Shown here piece by piece: positions 26,902-36,090 of a DNA stretch of 64,000 nt (positions are counted from its first letter, which is position 1; each line of letters starts with the position of its first letter). The stretch comes from Desulfosporosinus sp. FKB. Its GTDB lineage: Bacteria > Bacillota > Desulfitobacteriia > Desulfitobacteriales > Desulfitobacteriaceae. A program made the translations under genes and the position numbers. The stretch covers positions 1 through 64,000 of the forward strand of contig NZ_NADJ01000026.1 of NCBI RefSeq assembly GCF_002196705.1, given 5' to 3'. A model generated the notes under the pieces. That model saw only the letters and a list, made by a program, of their open reading frames with translations. It was not told where the DNA came from and searched no databases.

Positions 26902-29163
26902 TTAGAGCTTCGTTAGTTTGGCATATTCCGCCAGGAGTTTTTTAATTCCAATTCCACCGTCAAATACAATTGTCAATTCTGCTTGATTTCCTTCACCCTT
27001 GATTGAGACAATAATTCCTCGTCCGAATTTTACATGCTCAACCTTTTCTCCTACGTGATGAGCCTCACCTCCTTTAATGACGACCGGGCTGCCAAAATCT
27101 TTCTCCCAGGTGCCGGACCCCAATGGGGTTCTCCGATCCAGCTTGCCCTCCTGTCTCTGAAATGATTTGGGTGAAGTATTTGAACGCAGTTTAGGCGGAT
27201 CGAGTGGATCGATATCCGTCATTAGTTCTGACGGAATCTCCTCTAAAAACCGCGAAGGTGGATTATATTGGGTTTTGCCATAAAGCATACGCATCTCTGA
27301 ATTGCACAAGTAAAGTTTTTCACGTGCCCGTGTGATAGCTACATAACAGAGTCGCCTCTCTTCCTCCAATTCAGAGGGATCAAGAAAGGACCTGCTGCTG
27401 GGAAAAATTCCTTCTTCCATACCAACGACGAAAACGACGGGATATTCCAGGCCTTTGGCACTGTGCATCGTCATTAAGGCAATGGATTCTTCCGTAGGAT
27501 CCAGTTCATCAATATCCGCGACCAAAGACACTTGTTCTAAAAAACCGCTGACTCCGCCGAGGCTCTGCTCTGCTTCTCCGTCGCCTTCAGCTTGAGCTGC
27601 CAGGGCATCAAACTCCGTCGTAACGGACAGAAACTCCAACAGGTTTTCCAAACGGGCCTCGGCCTCCGGTGAATTATCTGCTTCGAGAATCCCCTGGTAG
27701 CCTGTTTTGTTCAAAATTTCCTTGACTAAGTCAGTCACAGTGGCATTTTGGGAAAACTCGACTAACCCTTGCATTAAATGGGCAAAAGCCAGTAAGGGTT
27801 TCTTGGCTCGGGCCGTCAATTCCGGAATATAATCTGCTTCCATTATCGCATCAAGAACGGGCATTCCTTGTTCATTGGCATATTCCAGAATTTTCTCCAG
27901 GGTACTTTCTCCTAAGCCCCGTTTGGGAACGTTGAGTACCCGGGCAAAGCTGACTTGGTCTGAAGGGTTATAGATAACCCTCAGATAGGCCAGCATATCT
28001 TTAATCTCTAAGCGCTGATAGAATTTCAGGCCTGAAAAAATCCGGTAAGGCAAAGCCGCTTTCATAAGCTGTTCTTCCAGGATTCGAGATTGGGCATTCG
28101 TACGATAAAGAATTGTAAAATCGCTGTAAGGACGGCCTTCCAGTTCATGCAAACGCTGAACCCGTTCCACCACATATCTTGCTTCATCCCGTTCATCATT
28201 GCTGACATAACAAACGATGGGCTGACCTTCCGAATTCTCTGTCCAGAGAGATTTTTCCTTGCGTCCTTCATTATTCCTTACAACGGCATTAGCAGCGTCA
28301 AGAATTTTTTGAGTAGACCGATAATTCTGTTCAAGCTTGATGACTTTAGCTTCAGGATAATCCCGTTCAAAATCAAGGATATTCTGAATATCAGCCCCGC
28401 GCCATCTGTAAACGGACTGATCATCATCGCCTACCACACAGAGATTGCGGTAACGACTGGCCAGCAGCTTTACCAGCACATACTGGGCGTGATTCGTATC
28501 CTGATATTCATCAACCATAATATAGCGGAATTTCTCCTGATAATAGTCCAGAACCCTCTCATCTTCTCGAAACAGCTTAACGGTAAGCATAATAATATCA
28601 TCAAAATCAAGGGCATTATTCGTCCGCAGTTTTTTCTGGTAATCCCGGTACAGATCAACGACTTTACTCTGGAAATAATCGCCGGCCTGGCTGGCAAATC
28701 CATCAGGATCGAGGAGTTTATTTTTGGCATCGCTAATCACTGCAGCAACACTGCGCGGAGAAAATTTCTTCTCATCCAGATTCTTTTCCTTCAAGCATCC
28801 TTTGATCAAGGCCAGTTGATCTCCAGCATCATAAATAACAAAATTCCGGGTATATCCTGGCATATGCTCAATATCCCGCCGCAGAATGCGAACACAAGCT
28901 GAATGGAAGGTGCTGACCCAAAGTCCCCGACCTTCACTGCCCACGAGGGCAGTCACTCGATCCCGCATCTCTTTAGCCGCTTTATTCGTAAACGTAATCG
29001 CTAAGATATCACCCGGTTCAACGCCCCGGGCAATTAAATGAGCAATTCGGTAAGTAAGCACGCGAGTCTTCCCTGATCCTGCACCGGCCAGAATAAGAAG
29101 CGGCCCTTCCTGATGCTCAGCAGCTTCTCTTTGTACTGAATTCAAATCGTCTAACCGATACAT
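26902..29163 (-). CDS. pcrA: ATP-dependent DNA helicase PcrA (UvrD family)
   Basis: A 753-aa superfamily 1A 3'-5' helicase for repair and plasmid replication. It has the Q motif LNSVQREAA, Walker A LAGAGSGKTRVLTYR, motif Ia TFTNKAAKEM, Walker B VDEYQDTNHAQY, motif III GDDDQSVYRWRGAD, QNYRST, and motif V MTMHSAKGLEYPVVFVVG (Val/Phe core split). The C-terminal tail holds a Tudor-like segment (VGEKVEHVKFGRGIIVSI) known to bind RNA polymerase. Start ATG 29163 (MYRLDDLN), with GAGGTGGAG upstream; the longer frame to 29259 has no site. First gene of the pcrA-ppaC-ligA-gatCAB array. Confidence 0.97.
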   Translation of the reverse strand: MYRLDDLNSVQREAAEHQEGPLLILAGAGSGKTRVLTYRIAHLIARGVEPGDILAITFTNKAAKEMRDRVTALVGSEGRGLWVSTFHSACVRILRRDIEHMPGYTRNFVIYDAGDQLALIKGCLKEKNLDEKKFSPRSVAAVISDAKNKLLDPDGFASQAGDYFQSKVVDLYRDYQKKLRTNNALDFDDIIMLTVKLFREDERVLDYYQEKFRYIMVDEYQDTNHAQYVLVKLLASRYRNLCVVGDDDQSVYRWRGADIQNILDFERDYPEAKVIKLEQNYRSTQKILDAANAVVRNNEGRKEKSLWTENSEGQPIVCYVSNDERDEARYVVERVQRLHELEGRPYSDFTILYRTNAQSRILEEQLMKAALPYRIFSGLKFYQRLEIKDMLAYLRVIYNPSDQVSFARVLNVPKRGLGESTLEKILEYANEQGMPVLDAIMEADYIPELTARAKKPLLAFAHLMQGLVEFSQNATVTDLVKEILNKTGYQGILEADNSPEAEARLENLLEFLSVTTEFDALAAQAEGDGEAEQSLGGVSGFLEQVSLVADIDELDPTEESIALMTMHSAKGLEYPVVFVVGMEEGIFPSSRSFLDPSELEEERRLCYVAITRAREKLYLCNSEMRMLYGKTQYNPPSRFLEEIPSELMTDIDPLDPPKLRSNTSPKSFQRQEGKLDRRTPLGSGTWEKDFGSPVVIKGGEAHHVGEKVEHVKFGRGIIVSIKGEGNQAELTIVFDGGIGIKKLLAEYAKLTKL

Positions 29164-29448
29164 TAACCACTCCACCTCACTTCTTGTACATATTATAACA
29201 TACTGTTCGTCCTGACTGTTGCTTGATTTCTGAGGGGCGGTTCCCTTGAAAGGACTCATTATAACTTTTCCCTATATCAAGTAGTAATGATTGTTATAAT
29301 GAAACCCTCATTATAGGTCTTTTATTCCAGTATTTTGCAGTATATTATCCCTTGCTGGAAAAATTAGCCGAAATATCCCTGCATTTTGGACATACATTGC
29401 TCATTTCCTTCTATTTTCACTTGCAAATTTCCTTAAAGCAACATAAAT

Positions 29449-29484
29449 AAGGTTAATGGAGACATACGTTGTTCCATTAACCTT
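29449..29484 (-). terminator. Intrinsic terminator after the corrinoid operon
   Basis: A perfect 12-bp stem AAGGTTAATGGA / TCCATTAACCTT with a 12-nt loop, then ATTTATG on the minus strand. The remaining 29164-29555 gap is AT-rich, with two TTATAAT-like boxes but no promoter I can fix. Confidence 0.75.
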
Positions 29485-29555
29485 ACTAATCTTTTCGAGT
29501 CTCTTAAGATAAATCGGACTAATCATCACTACCAATAAGGCATAAGTAATGAAAA

Positions 29556-31391
29556 TTACTCAAAAACCCCCTCAAAATCGAGGCCTTTCAAAAATTCGTC
29601 CTGGAATTCCTTCTTATTGGAAAGCTCAATATGCTCTGCCTGTTTAGCCATTGTCCCAGCCCGTCTTCGCTCCTCAAGGGAAAGTAAGGCCATTTTGGCT
29701 CCATCGCCGGCAGCATTGCCAATGGACTGAATTTTCTCCAAGGGCAATGGCGGCAGCAACCCGATTCCCAGAGCACTTTCTTTCTTAATATAATTGCCAA
29801 AAGCCCCGGCCAGGAGCACCCGGTCAATCTCTAAGGGAGTAATCCCCATTTCTCTGACAAGAAGCGTGATCCCGGCGCTGATAGCTCCTTTGGCTAATTG
29901 CAGTGCCCGAATATCCTTTTGGGAAAGAACAATATCCTCGCCGCTGGCCGTATCGTTTCCCCAAGCAAGTACAAACTCGTTGGTCCGCTCACCTTTTCGC
30001 AATCTCTCGCGTACCCGCGGAGGCAATTGTTCCAGTTCTTCCGGTTCACTGGCATACCGTCCCGAAGAAGTAATAACTCCTGCCCGATACATTTCAGCAA
30101 TGGCATCAATCAGACCAGATCCACAGATACCTCGGGCTTTTCCTTCACCGATAATCTTTAATTCCACATCCCCAGTTATGTTTACACCTTCGATCGCACC
30201 TTCTGCAGCCCGCATTCCATAACGGATTTCAGCTCCTTCAAAGGCCGGCCCGGCTGCCGTTGAACAGGTCAGAATCCTGCCCTTACCGCTGAGAACCATC
30301 TCTCCGTTTGTTCCAATATCAACAATGAGGCTGACCCCATCTAAACGATCAGCTCCTGCCGCTAACATAACTCCCACAGTATCCGATCCCACATAACCGG
30401 CCACATTCGGCAAGACTACGACTCGCCCGGCAGCGAGGATATCGAGGCCCAGCTCTTGAGCTTCAACATCAACCATTTGCTGAAAAACCGGGATGAAAGG
30501 GGCAGGGGCTAAATAGGTGGGATCAATACCCAAAAACAGATGGGCCATTGTTGTGTTACCGACAACCACAGCCTGATAGATTTCTTCTTGGGGAATTTCG
30601 TTTTCCTGACACAGCTTAGCAATGATTTTATTAAGTCCCCCCATCACTTTCTTTTGAACTTCTTGCAATTTCTCGTAACCACCTGCCGCGTAGGTTATAC
30701 GCGAGATAACATCGGCTCCGTAAATCTGCTGCGGATTTGTCATGGCACCGCTGTCAACGATGATACCCTTAATTATATCCAGGAGGTAAACGACAACCGT
30801 CGTGGTGCCGATATCGACAGCGATACCATAGCCATGGTTTGAGGTATCATGGGATTCTACAGCTATCAGTCTGTTGCCGTCCAACACTGCTGTGATCTGA
30901 AAACCACCGTCGCGCAATACTTTTGCCAAGGTTGCCGCAGCGGAACGGCTAAAACAGATAGTTTCCTTGCCTGGTAAAGAAGAAACTAAGCGATCCCAAT
31001 CGGACATTTGATCCTCAACCGTCGGCCGCGCTAGTTTAAGGGGATGCTTCGTTATGCTGGGACTCAGAGCAATTTGCTGCAGCTCGGCAAAATCCGCCTT
31101 CCGCTGATAAACGTCCTTCTGTTCTTCAAGATGAATCACTGCATTCTGTGTAAGAGTATGTTGACAGGCCAGGACCCATCCGGCCTCTAATTCTGAAGCA
31201 GATAAAAACTTCTTTTCAGCCAACGTGGGAGAATAAGGGGTATCGGTCTTGACTTGAACTTTACATTTCCCGCAGGTTCCTTTACCTCCGCAGTTGCTCT
31301 CAACTTGTCTCCCGGCTAAGCCAATTGCTTGTAAAATGGTTGTTCCATCCTCAACCTGGACAACTTTGTTCGAAAACTTGACGTCAATCAT
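29556..31391 (-). CDS. Corrinoid-protein reactivating ASKHA ATPase with N-terminal [2Fe-2S] domain (RamA/DUF4445 type)
   Basis: A 611-aa protein that would reduce inactive Co(II) corrinoid back to Co(I) using ATP. The N-terminal ferredoxin domain has CGGKGTCGKC plus a later Cys (ACQHT) for a [2Fe-2S] cluster. A middle linker is followed by an ASKHA fold with AVDIGTTTVVVYLLD (phosphate 1), LIVDIGTNGEMVL (phosphate 2) and a C-terminal VLLAGAFGNYIKKESALGIGLLP (in two parts; adenosine motif). ATG 31391 follows AAGGAG. It is the last gene of the operon with the UroD-like methyltransferase and corrinoid protein, as in O-demethylase and methylamine-type systems. Confidence 0.9.
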   Translation of the reverse strand: MIDVKFSNKVVQVEDGTTILQAIGLAGRQVESNCGGKGTCGKCKVQVKTDTPYSPTLAEKKFLSASELEAGWVLACQHTLTQNAVIHLEEQKDVYQRKADFAELQQIALSPSITKHPLKLARPTVEDQMSDWDRLVSSLPGKETICFSRSAAATLAKVLRDGGFQITAVLDGNRLIAVESHDTSNHGYGIAVDIGTTTVVVYLLDIIKGIIVDSGAMTNPQQIYGADVISRITYAAGGYEKLQEVQKKVMGGLNKIIAKLCQENEIPQEEIYQAVVVGNTTMAHLFLGIDPTYLAPAPFIPVFQQMVDVEAQELGLDILAAGRVVVLPNVAGYVGSDTVGVMLAAGADRLDGVSLIVDIGTNGEMVLSGKGRILTCSTAAGPAFEGAEIRYGMRAAEGAIEGVNITGDVELKIIGEGKARGICGSGLIDAIAEMYRAGVITSSGRYASEPEELEQLPPRVRERLRKGERTNEFVLAWGNDTASGEDIVLSQKDIRALQLAKGAISAGITLLVREMGITPLEIDRVLLAGAFGNYIKKESALGIGLLPPLPLEKIQSIGNAAGDGAKMALLSLEERRRAGTMAKQAEHIELSNKKEFQDEFLKGLDFEGVFE

Positions 31392-31426
31392 CTCTGTCAC
31401 TCCTTCCGAAACTATTTTTGTCTATG

Positions 31427-31600
31427 TTAACGTTGTACCCAAAACCAAATAAAATTGTAGGCAAAATCATCTAATTTCTCCCATTCCTTTTTTACAATTT
31501 CCTCATTCCCAGGAAAATCTCCTAGTTCTTCGAGTTTTAATTCCCAGGGCACACAAACGCCCGGCTTGGGATTAATAAGTGCTTTTTCCTGATCTGACAT
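31427..31600 (-). CDS. 57-aa small protein in the corrinoid operon
   Basis: A short gene that automated calling may miss. ATG at 31598-31600 is preceded by a perfect AGGAGG. The product is acidic and aromatic-rich: it starts MSDQEKALINPKPGV, has a central PWELKLEELGDFPG and ends NFIWFWVQR with four aromatic residues. No transmembrane helix is convincing. It sits 18 bp after the UroD-like methyltransferase and 35 bp before the ASKHA reactivase, in the same orientation. No family recognised. It may be a small accessory subunit of the methyltransferase or reactivase, which is inferred from position. Confidence 0.7.
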   Translation of the reverse strand: MSDQEKALINPKPGVCVPWELKLEELGDFPGNEEIVKKEWEKLDDFAYNFIWFWVQR

Positions 31601-31618
31601 TAATTTTCCTCCTATCTT

Positions 31619-32791
31619 CTAATAAACCCCAAATTCCCGGGCAGCTTCGATCATGGTGATGAGATTTTCCTGTTTGGCATCTCCCATGATGACCCCGCCG
31701 GAATCCAAAATAAACCCGCCGTCACGGCCTAATTCGTCAATAGATCTTTTGACCTGCTCCCGAATCTTTTCCGGAGTTCCATAGGTTAACAGGGTCGTAG
31801 GCACACCACCCTGCAGACAGAACCTGCCGCCTAAAACTTCTTTTGCTTTCCTGGCATCTGTCGTATCAATTTGAAAGATAATACTTCTCTCAGGCAATTC
31901 GGCAATTTTCTCCAGATACGGAGTCCAATCACCTTCGGCATAAAACAACATCCGTTTGCCTTTGGCCCACAAGCCTTCAATCGTCGCCTTCAAGGAAGGC
32001 CAGTAGAAAGTTTCCCATTGACGGGGATTAAGGAAAGGATAAGCACCGCGATGCAGAGGGGCAAAGCAGGGGAAACGGGTATCTGCTCCGGCGCCGGCCA
32101 GACCACAATTAACGTTATGAGGAGTTATGGCCTCACAAGCGGCTAATACTTTCTCCGGACGACGGCGCAGATCCAGAAGAATTCCTTTCATGCCTCTCAG
32201 AGCATCCCCCAGAGTATCAAAAGGGGCTTTCGTAAATCCGGTTCCCTGCCCGACGATTCCATGTTCTTTGGTCCATTTTTCGTAAGCGGCTGCCGTTATG
32301 CTTCCGGACATCGCGAAAGCAGCCGCACCTTTGATGAGAGCGATTGTTGAGCGATATGATCCCGGATTGGCAAGTTCAGTACTTATGTTAGGCAAAAAAT
32401 GATTAACGAGCCATTCCGTCGGGCTGGCGGTAAATTCGTCATAATCATCGGGCTTCATATATTCTTCTTCATTGTATTGAAAGGTTGAGTTTTCATCGAC
32501 TCCGATACCTGGAAATTTATACAATTTTGAACCCATAGCATCAAACATCGGCGGCCACCACAGGCATGGACCACCCTTGAAAATATCAAAATCCAAGCCC
32601 GGCAGCATTTCCGAGACAATTGAGTTACTTTTATCAAGATCATAAAAAATTTCCTGGAACGTTGTACCTTTATACTTTACAACCCACTCCCCAATACCGA
32701 AGGCAACGGGAACCATATCTGGTTTTCCGCAATCCATAGCAGTGATGTAACGATTTAATCGTTGTTGATAAAGGGTTTCCTTATCGTTCAT
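31619..32791 (-). CDS. Uroporphyrinogen-decarboxylase-family corrinoid methyltransferase
   Basis: A 390-aa TIM-barrel protein of the UroD/MtaA superfamily. It is not a heme enzyme here, because it neighbours a corrinoid protein and its reactivase. The C-terminal pattern EGDWTPYLEKIAELPERS, then FCLQGGVPTTLLTYGTPEKI, then GGFILDSGGVIMGDAKQENL, is typical of the MtaA-like and O-demethylase group. The usual His/Cys zinc ligand before EGDW is Tyr-Ala here (FYAEGDW), so metal binding may differ. It could be the substrate:corrinoid methyltransferase (methyltransferase I) or the second methyltransferase. No MttB/MtgB-type gene is nearby. ATG 32791 with GGAAGGGG. Confidence 0.8.
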   Translation of the reverse strand: MNDKETLYQQRLNRYITAMDCGKPDMVPVAFGIGEWVVKYKGTTFQEIFYDLDKSNSIVSEMLPGLDFDIFKGGPCLWWPPMFDAMGSKLYKFPGIGVDENSTFQYNEEEYMKPDDYDEFTASPTEWLVNHFLPNISTELANPGSYRSTIALIKGAAAFAMSGSITAAAYEKWTKEHGIVGQGTGFTKAPFDTLGDALRGMKGILLDLRRRPEKVLAACEAITPHNVNCGLAGAGADTRFPCFAPLHRGAYPFLNPRQWETFYWPSLKATIEGLWAKGKRMLFYAEGDWTPYLEKIAELPERSIIFQIDTTDARKAKEVLGGRFCLQGGVPTTLLTYGTPEKIREQVKRSIDELGRDGGFILDSGGVIMGDAKQENLITMIEAAREFGVY

Positions 32792-33017
32792 AGTCCCTTA
32801 TACCCCTTCCTCTTAAAAACAGCCGCATCCATATCAAAAGCCCTATAGAGCGTTAAGAAATAGCGGTTGAACACAATCGCTTGATTAACCCAAATACTGC
32901 TTTGCCGGTAAAGATACAAAGTTTTGTCCAAAATAGATTAACCCTACATACAAAACGGTATTGGCACCATTGTAGTAGGGTATTAATGGTTTCATAACAT
33001 ATTTCGATAGTGTGGTC

Positions 33018-33671
33018 TCACGACTGTGAGACCGAACCCTCTCCGGTTCCTAAAATATTACGGTAGATCTTTAAGGCTTCTGTTACATCGTTAGCGTAAA
33101 AATCTGCCCCCGTGTATTCTTTTACCTGCTGATTAACCGGATACCCTCCAACTACAACTTTAACTTGATCTCTAAGTCCTGCATCAATGAGCAGATCCAC
33201 AACCTTTTTGATCGATCCGACACAAAAGGATAGCAAAACACTGATTCCTAAGATTACGGCCTTTGTTTCGCTTACCGCTTGAACAAATCTCTCGGGTGTT
33301 ACATCAACCCCTAAGTCAGAAACTTCGTAACCAGAAGAACGCAAAAGATAAATAATTATATTCTTACCCAGATCATGAATATCACCTTCGATGGTACCCA
33401 TGATGATCGGTTGAAATCCCTTATTGGATCCCTTGACAGGGATATGAGGTTCCAAAATTCTCATTACTTCTTTAAGAATTTCTTCAGACATGATAAGATC
33501 CGATAAAAAGTAATCGCTGTCACTGTACTTTTCTCCGACTATTTCCACACCCCGCCGGCAGCTCTCAATAATATCGACAGCGCTGCAGCCGGCCTGAATT
33601 CTTTCGTTTACCAGCCTTAACGTCTTTTCTTCATCAAGATTTGCCATTGCTATTTGCAGTTCGTCTTCCAC
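33018..33671 (-). CDS. Corrinoid (B12-binding) methyl-carrier protein, MtaC/MtbC type
   Basis: A 217-aa methyl carrier. The N-terminal helical cap (about 1-85) is followed by a B12-binding Rossmann domain with the lower-ligand motif GDIHDLGKNI (His near residue 110), ILGISVLLSFCVGS and a C-terminal VVGGYPVN. The methyl group is passed between cobalt and the UroD-type methyltransferase. GTG 33671 is eight bases after GGGGG and is preferred over the TTG at 33686. It begins about 20 bp after the GntR gene. A 226-bp gap separates it from the methyltransferase gene; an 8-bp hairpin (33014-33033) overlaps its stop codon. Confidence 0.88.
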   Translation of the reverse strand: MEDELQIAMANLDEEKTLRLVNERIQAGCSAVDIIESCRRGVEIVGEKYSDSDYFLSDLIMSEEILKEVMRILEPHIPVKGSNKGFQPIIMGTIEGDIHDLGKNIIIYLLRSSGYEVSDLGVDVTPERFVQAVSETKAVILGISVLLSFCVGSIKKVVDLLIDAGLRDQVKVVVGGYPVNQQVKEYTGADFYANDVTEALKIYRNILGTGEGSVSQS

Positions 33672-33690
33672 CTTATGAACCCCCAATTAG

Positions 33691-34458
33691 CTAGTCTTTT
33701 TTGTACCAGCCATCATAGCTGGTTAGTTTATACCGATCTCCTCTGTAAACAGCTTTACTCCACCCCACTGGTTTAAGGTCTGAATTATAAATGGTCTGCT
33801 CAATCAGAAAAACCGGGGCATGAGGAGGGATTCCTAGAATTAAGGCTTCTTCATGAGAACAGGACGCAACCTGTAAAACCTTCTTCGAACTCACCGGCAC
33901 ATATTCCGTATGCGCTGCTATTAGGCCCGGCAAACTTGGATCTTTTAGTTCTGATTCAAGGATCGGTTTACTTTTACTATAAATTGTGTATTTTACCTCA
34001 TAAGATAGCCGTTCATTTTCAGCCGCAAGTACCGTCCGAAAAAACAAAAACCTTTTGTCTTCCCCCTGAATCTCAAACTTCGCCTTAAGGGCTTCGTCTG
34101 ACCTAACAATTTTAGCTTCTAAGAGAGTTGTTTTATAATTAAGCCCTCTTTTTTTTATTTCTTGATTAAAATCATTTAATTCAAAAACGATATTATTCAG
34201 TTTGGGGGTCGCTACAAACGTACCTTTTCCCTGCTGAGCATAAACCATGCCCGCTGCCACCAGCTCGGAAATTGCCCTCCGTACCGTCATTCGACTTATT
34301 TCGTAGCGCATAGCGATATCGTTTTCTGTCGGTAATGACTCTCCTGGTTTCAAATCTCCTCGGCGAATCTGTCCCTCAAGCAGCTTAAAAAGCTGGTAGT
34401 ATATGGGGATAACTGAATTTTTATCGATGACTGTTTCTTCTTGACTCACCCAAAACAC
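33691..34458 (-). CDS. GntR family transcriptional regulator, HutC/UTRA type
   Basis: A 255-aa regulator with an N-terminal winged helix (IPIYYQLFKLLEGQIRRG, LPTENDIAMRYEISRMTVRRAISEL in parts) and a C-terminal UTRA effector domain (VLQVASCSHEEALILGIP, VFLIEQTIYNSD, YRGDRYKLT). It heads the corrinoid operon and probably controls it in response to a methylated substrate or product. Start is uncertain between GTG 34458 and GTG 34449. Confidence 0.9.
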   Translation of the reverse strand: MFWVSQEETVIDKNSVIPIYYQLFKLLEGQIRRGDLKPGESLPTENDIAMRYEISRMTVRRAISELVAAGMVYAQQGKGTFVATPKLNNIVFELNDFNQEIKKRGLNYKTTLLEAKIVRSDEALKAKFEIQGEDKRFLFFRTVLAAENERLSYEVKYTIYSKSKPILESELKDPSLPGLIAAHTEYVPVSSKKVLQVASCSHEEALILGIPPHAPVFLIEQTIYNSDLKPVGWSKAVYRGDRYKLTSYDGWYKKD

Positions 34459-34598
34459 CTATTCCTGCTTATAATTGTCTGCTAAATTTCGAATTTTTTT
34501 AAGTTTAACATGCTAAAATATGGGTGTCAATCATCAAAATAAGGTGAAGGAAATCTCCTTCACCCTAGCCGGTCTCTAGTTTTGCACGTTGAAAAAGC

Positions 34599-35990
34599 TT
34601 AAAACTCACATGTGTTGGCAGTTCTCGGGAATGAAACGACATCGCGAATATTTGACATTCCCGTTAAATACATGATAACCCGTTCGAAACCCAGGCCATA
34701 GCCTGCATGTTTGACGCCGCCATACCTGCGCAAATCAAGATACCAGTAATAATCCTCTTCCTTCAAGCCAAACTCTTTCATTCTGTTTTCCAGAACCTCA
34801 AGGCGCTCCTCCCGCTGACTTCCGCCAATAATCTCTCCAACTCCAGGAACAAGGAGATCCATAGCTGCTACGGTCTTATTATCATCGTTGAGCCGCATGT
34901 AGAACGCTTTAATATCCTTGGGATAATCCGAGACAAAAACAGGTTTTTTGAAGATATTTTCTGTCAGGTAACGTTCGTGCTCTGTCTGCAGGTCTATTCC
35001 CCAGTGCACCGGATATTCAAACTCAGCATTTTCCTTTTCCAGAAGGCTGACAGCTTCAGTATAGGTAATATGGCCGAAATCAAAGTTCAAGATATTTTCC
35101 AAACGTTCAAAGAGTGTTTTATCCACAAATTTGTTAAAGAAGGCCATTTCCTCAGGAGCATTATCTAAGGCATAGCGGATAATATATTTCATCATCTCTT
35201 CAGCCAGTTTCATATTATCGGTGAGTTCCGCAAAGGCAATCTCCGGTTCTATCATCCAGAACTCTGCGGCATGTCTGGCCGTATTAGAGTTTTCGGCACG
35301 AAACGTAGGGCCAAAAGTATAGACGTTGCGAAAAGCCATACAATAGGTCTCCACATTTAGCTGGCCGCTGACTGTTAAACTCGTTTCCTTCCCAAAAAAA
35401 TCCTCGCCATAGTTAACAGCCCCCGCATCATTCCTTGGAGGGTTCGCCGGATCTAAAACCGTGACCTTGAACATTTCTCCGGCACCTTCGGCATCGCTCC
35501 CCGTGATGATAGGAGTATGTACATAAACAAAGCCTTTCTCCTGAAAGAACCTATGGATTGCATAAGCTACCACAGACCGAACTCGAAAAACTGCAGCAAA
35601 GGTATTTGTTCTTGGACGCAGGTGAGCAATTGTGCGTAAGTATTCGAAGGTATGACGCTTCTTTTGTAAGGGATAATCCCCTCCCGCAAGAGCCAGAATC
35701 TCAATATGTTCGGCTTTTAATTCAAAAGGCTGTTTTGCTCCCGGCGATGCAACTAGGGTTCCCTGGATACGAAGAGCTGAACTGATCGTTTGCTTGCCAA
35801 TTTCCAGAAAGTTGTCTAAGCTCTCGTCAAAGACTACTTGAATATTTTCAAAAAAACTACCATCATTAATTTCAATGAAACCGAATGCTTTGGAGGTGCG
35901 AATTGTTCGAACCCATCCGGAGATCTCCAGCTTTTGATTGAGAAACGTTTCAGTCTCTCGGAAAATTTGTTTGACGGTAACCGCTTGCAT
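34599..35990 (-). CDS. asnS: Asparaginyl-tRNA synthetase
   Basis: A 463-aa class IIb synthetase charging tRNA(Asn). N-terminal OB fold ([31 protein letters not shown] in parts), motif 2 region [26 protein letters not shown] (two parts) and motif 3 [13 protein letters not shown] near the C-terminus. The AsnRS-specific AEFWMIEPE and the end VVSFPRT match. ATG 35990 follows GAGGAGG; the five extra codons upstream overlap that site. With gatCAB present, the cell can still need amidation for Gln. No T-box is evident in the short leader. Confidence 0.96.
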   Translation of the reverse strand: MQAVTVKQIFRETETFLNQKLEISGWVRTIRTSKAFGFIEINDGSFFENIQVVFDESLDNFLEIGKQTISSALRIQGTLVASPGAKQPFELKAEHIEILALAGGDYPLQKKRHTFEYLRTIAHLRPRTNTFAAVFRVRSVVAYAIHRFFQEKGFVYVHTPIITGSDAEGAGEMFKVTVLDPANPPRNDAGAVNYGEDFFGKETSLTVSGQLNVETYCMAFRNVYTFGPTFRAENSNTARHAAEFWMIEPEIAFAELTDNMKLAEEMMKYIIRYALDNAPEEMAFFNKFVDKTLFERLENILNFDFGHITYTEAVSLLEKENAEFEYPVHWGIDLQTEHERYLTENIFKKPVFVSDYPKDIKAFYMRLNDDNKTVAAMDLLVPGVGEIIGGSQREERLEVLENRMKEFGLKEEDYYWYLDLRRYGGVKHAGYGLGFERVIMYLTGMSNIRDVVSFPRTANTCEF

Positions 35991-36090
35991 AGTCTTCCTC
36001 CTCAAAAATCCCAGTGAGAGTTAAGAATTTCCTAAGTCTCAATTATACCTTATTGATATTCCAACTTCAAATTACGGTATAGGATTACCG

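Noticed and set aside
28090-28902. 270-codon open frame on the plus strand within pcrA
   Set aside because: Antisense shadow of conserved helicase motifs; composition is that of a reverse-strand frame.
32960-32990. TTGGCAC sequence resembling a sigma-54 -24 element
   Set aside because: The -12 GC is missing at the required distance (GT instead), so it is not a promoter of this class.
33014-33033. Hairpin GGTCTCAC / GTGAGACC at the end of the corrinoid protein gene
   Set aside because: No T-tract follows, and it overlaps the stop codon. It may be a mild attenuator, but I cannot call it a terminator or a riboswitch.
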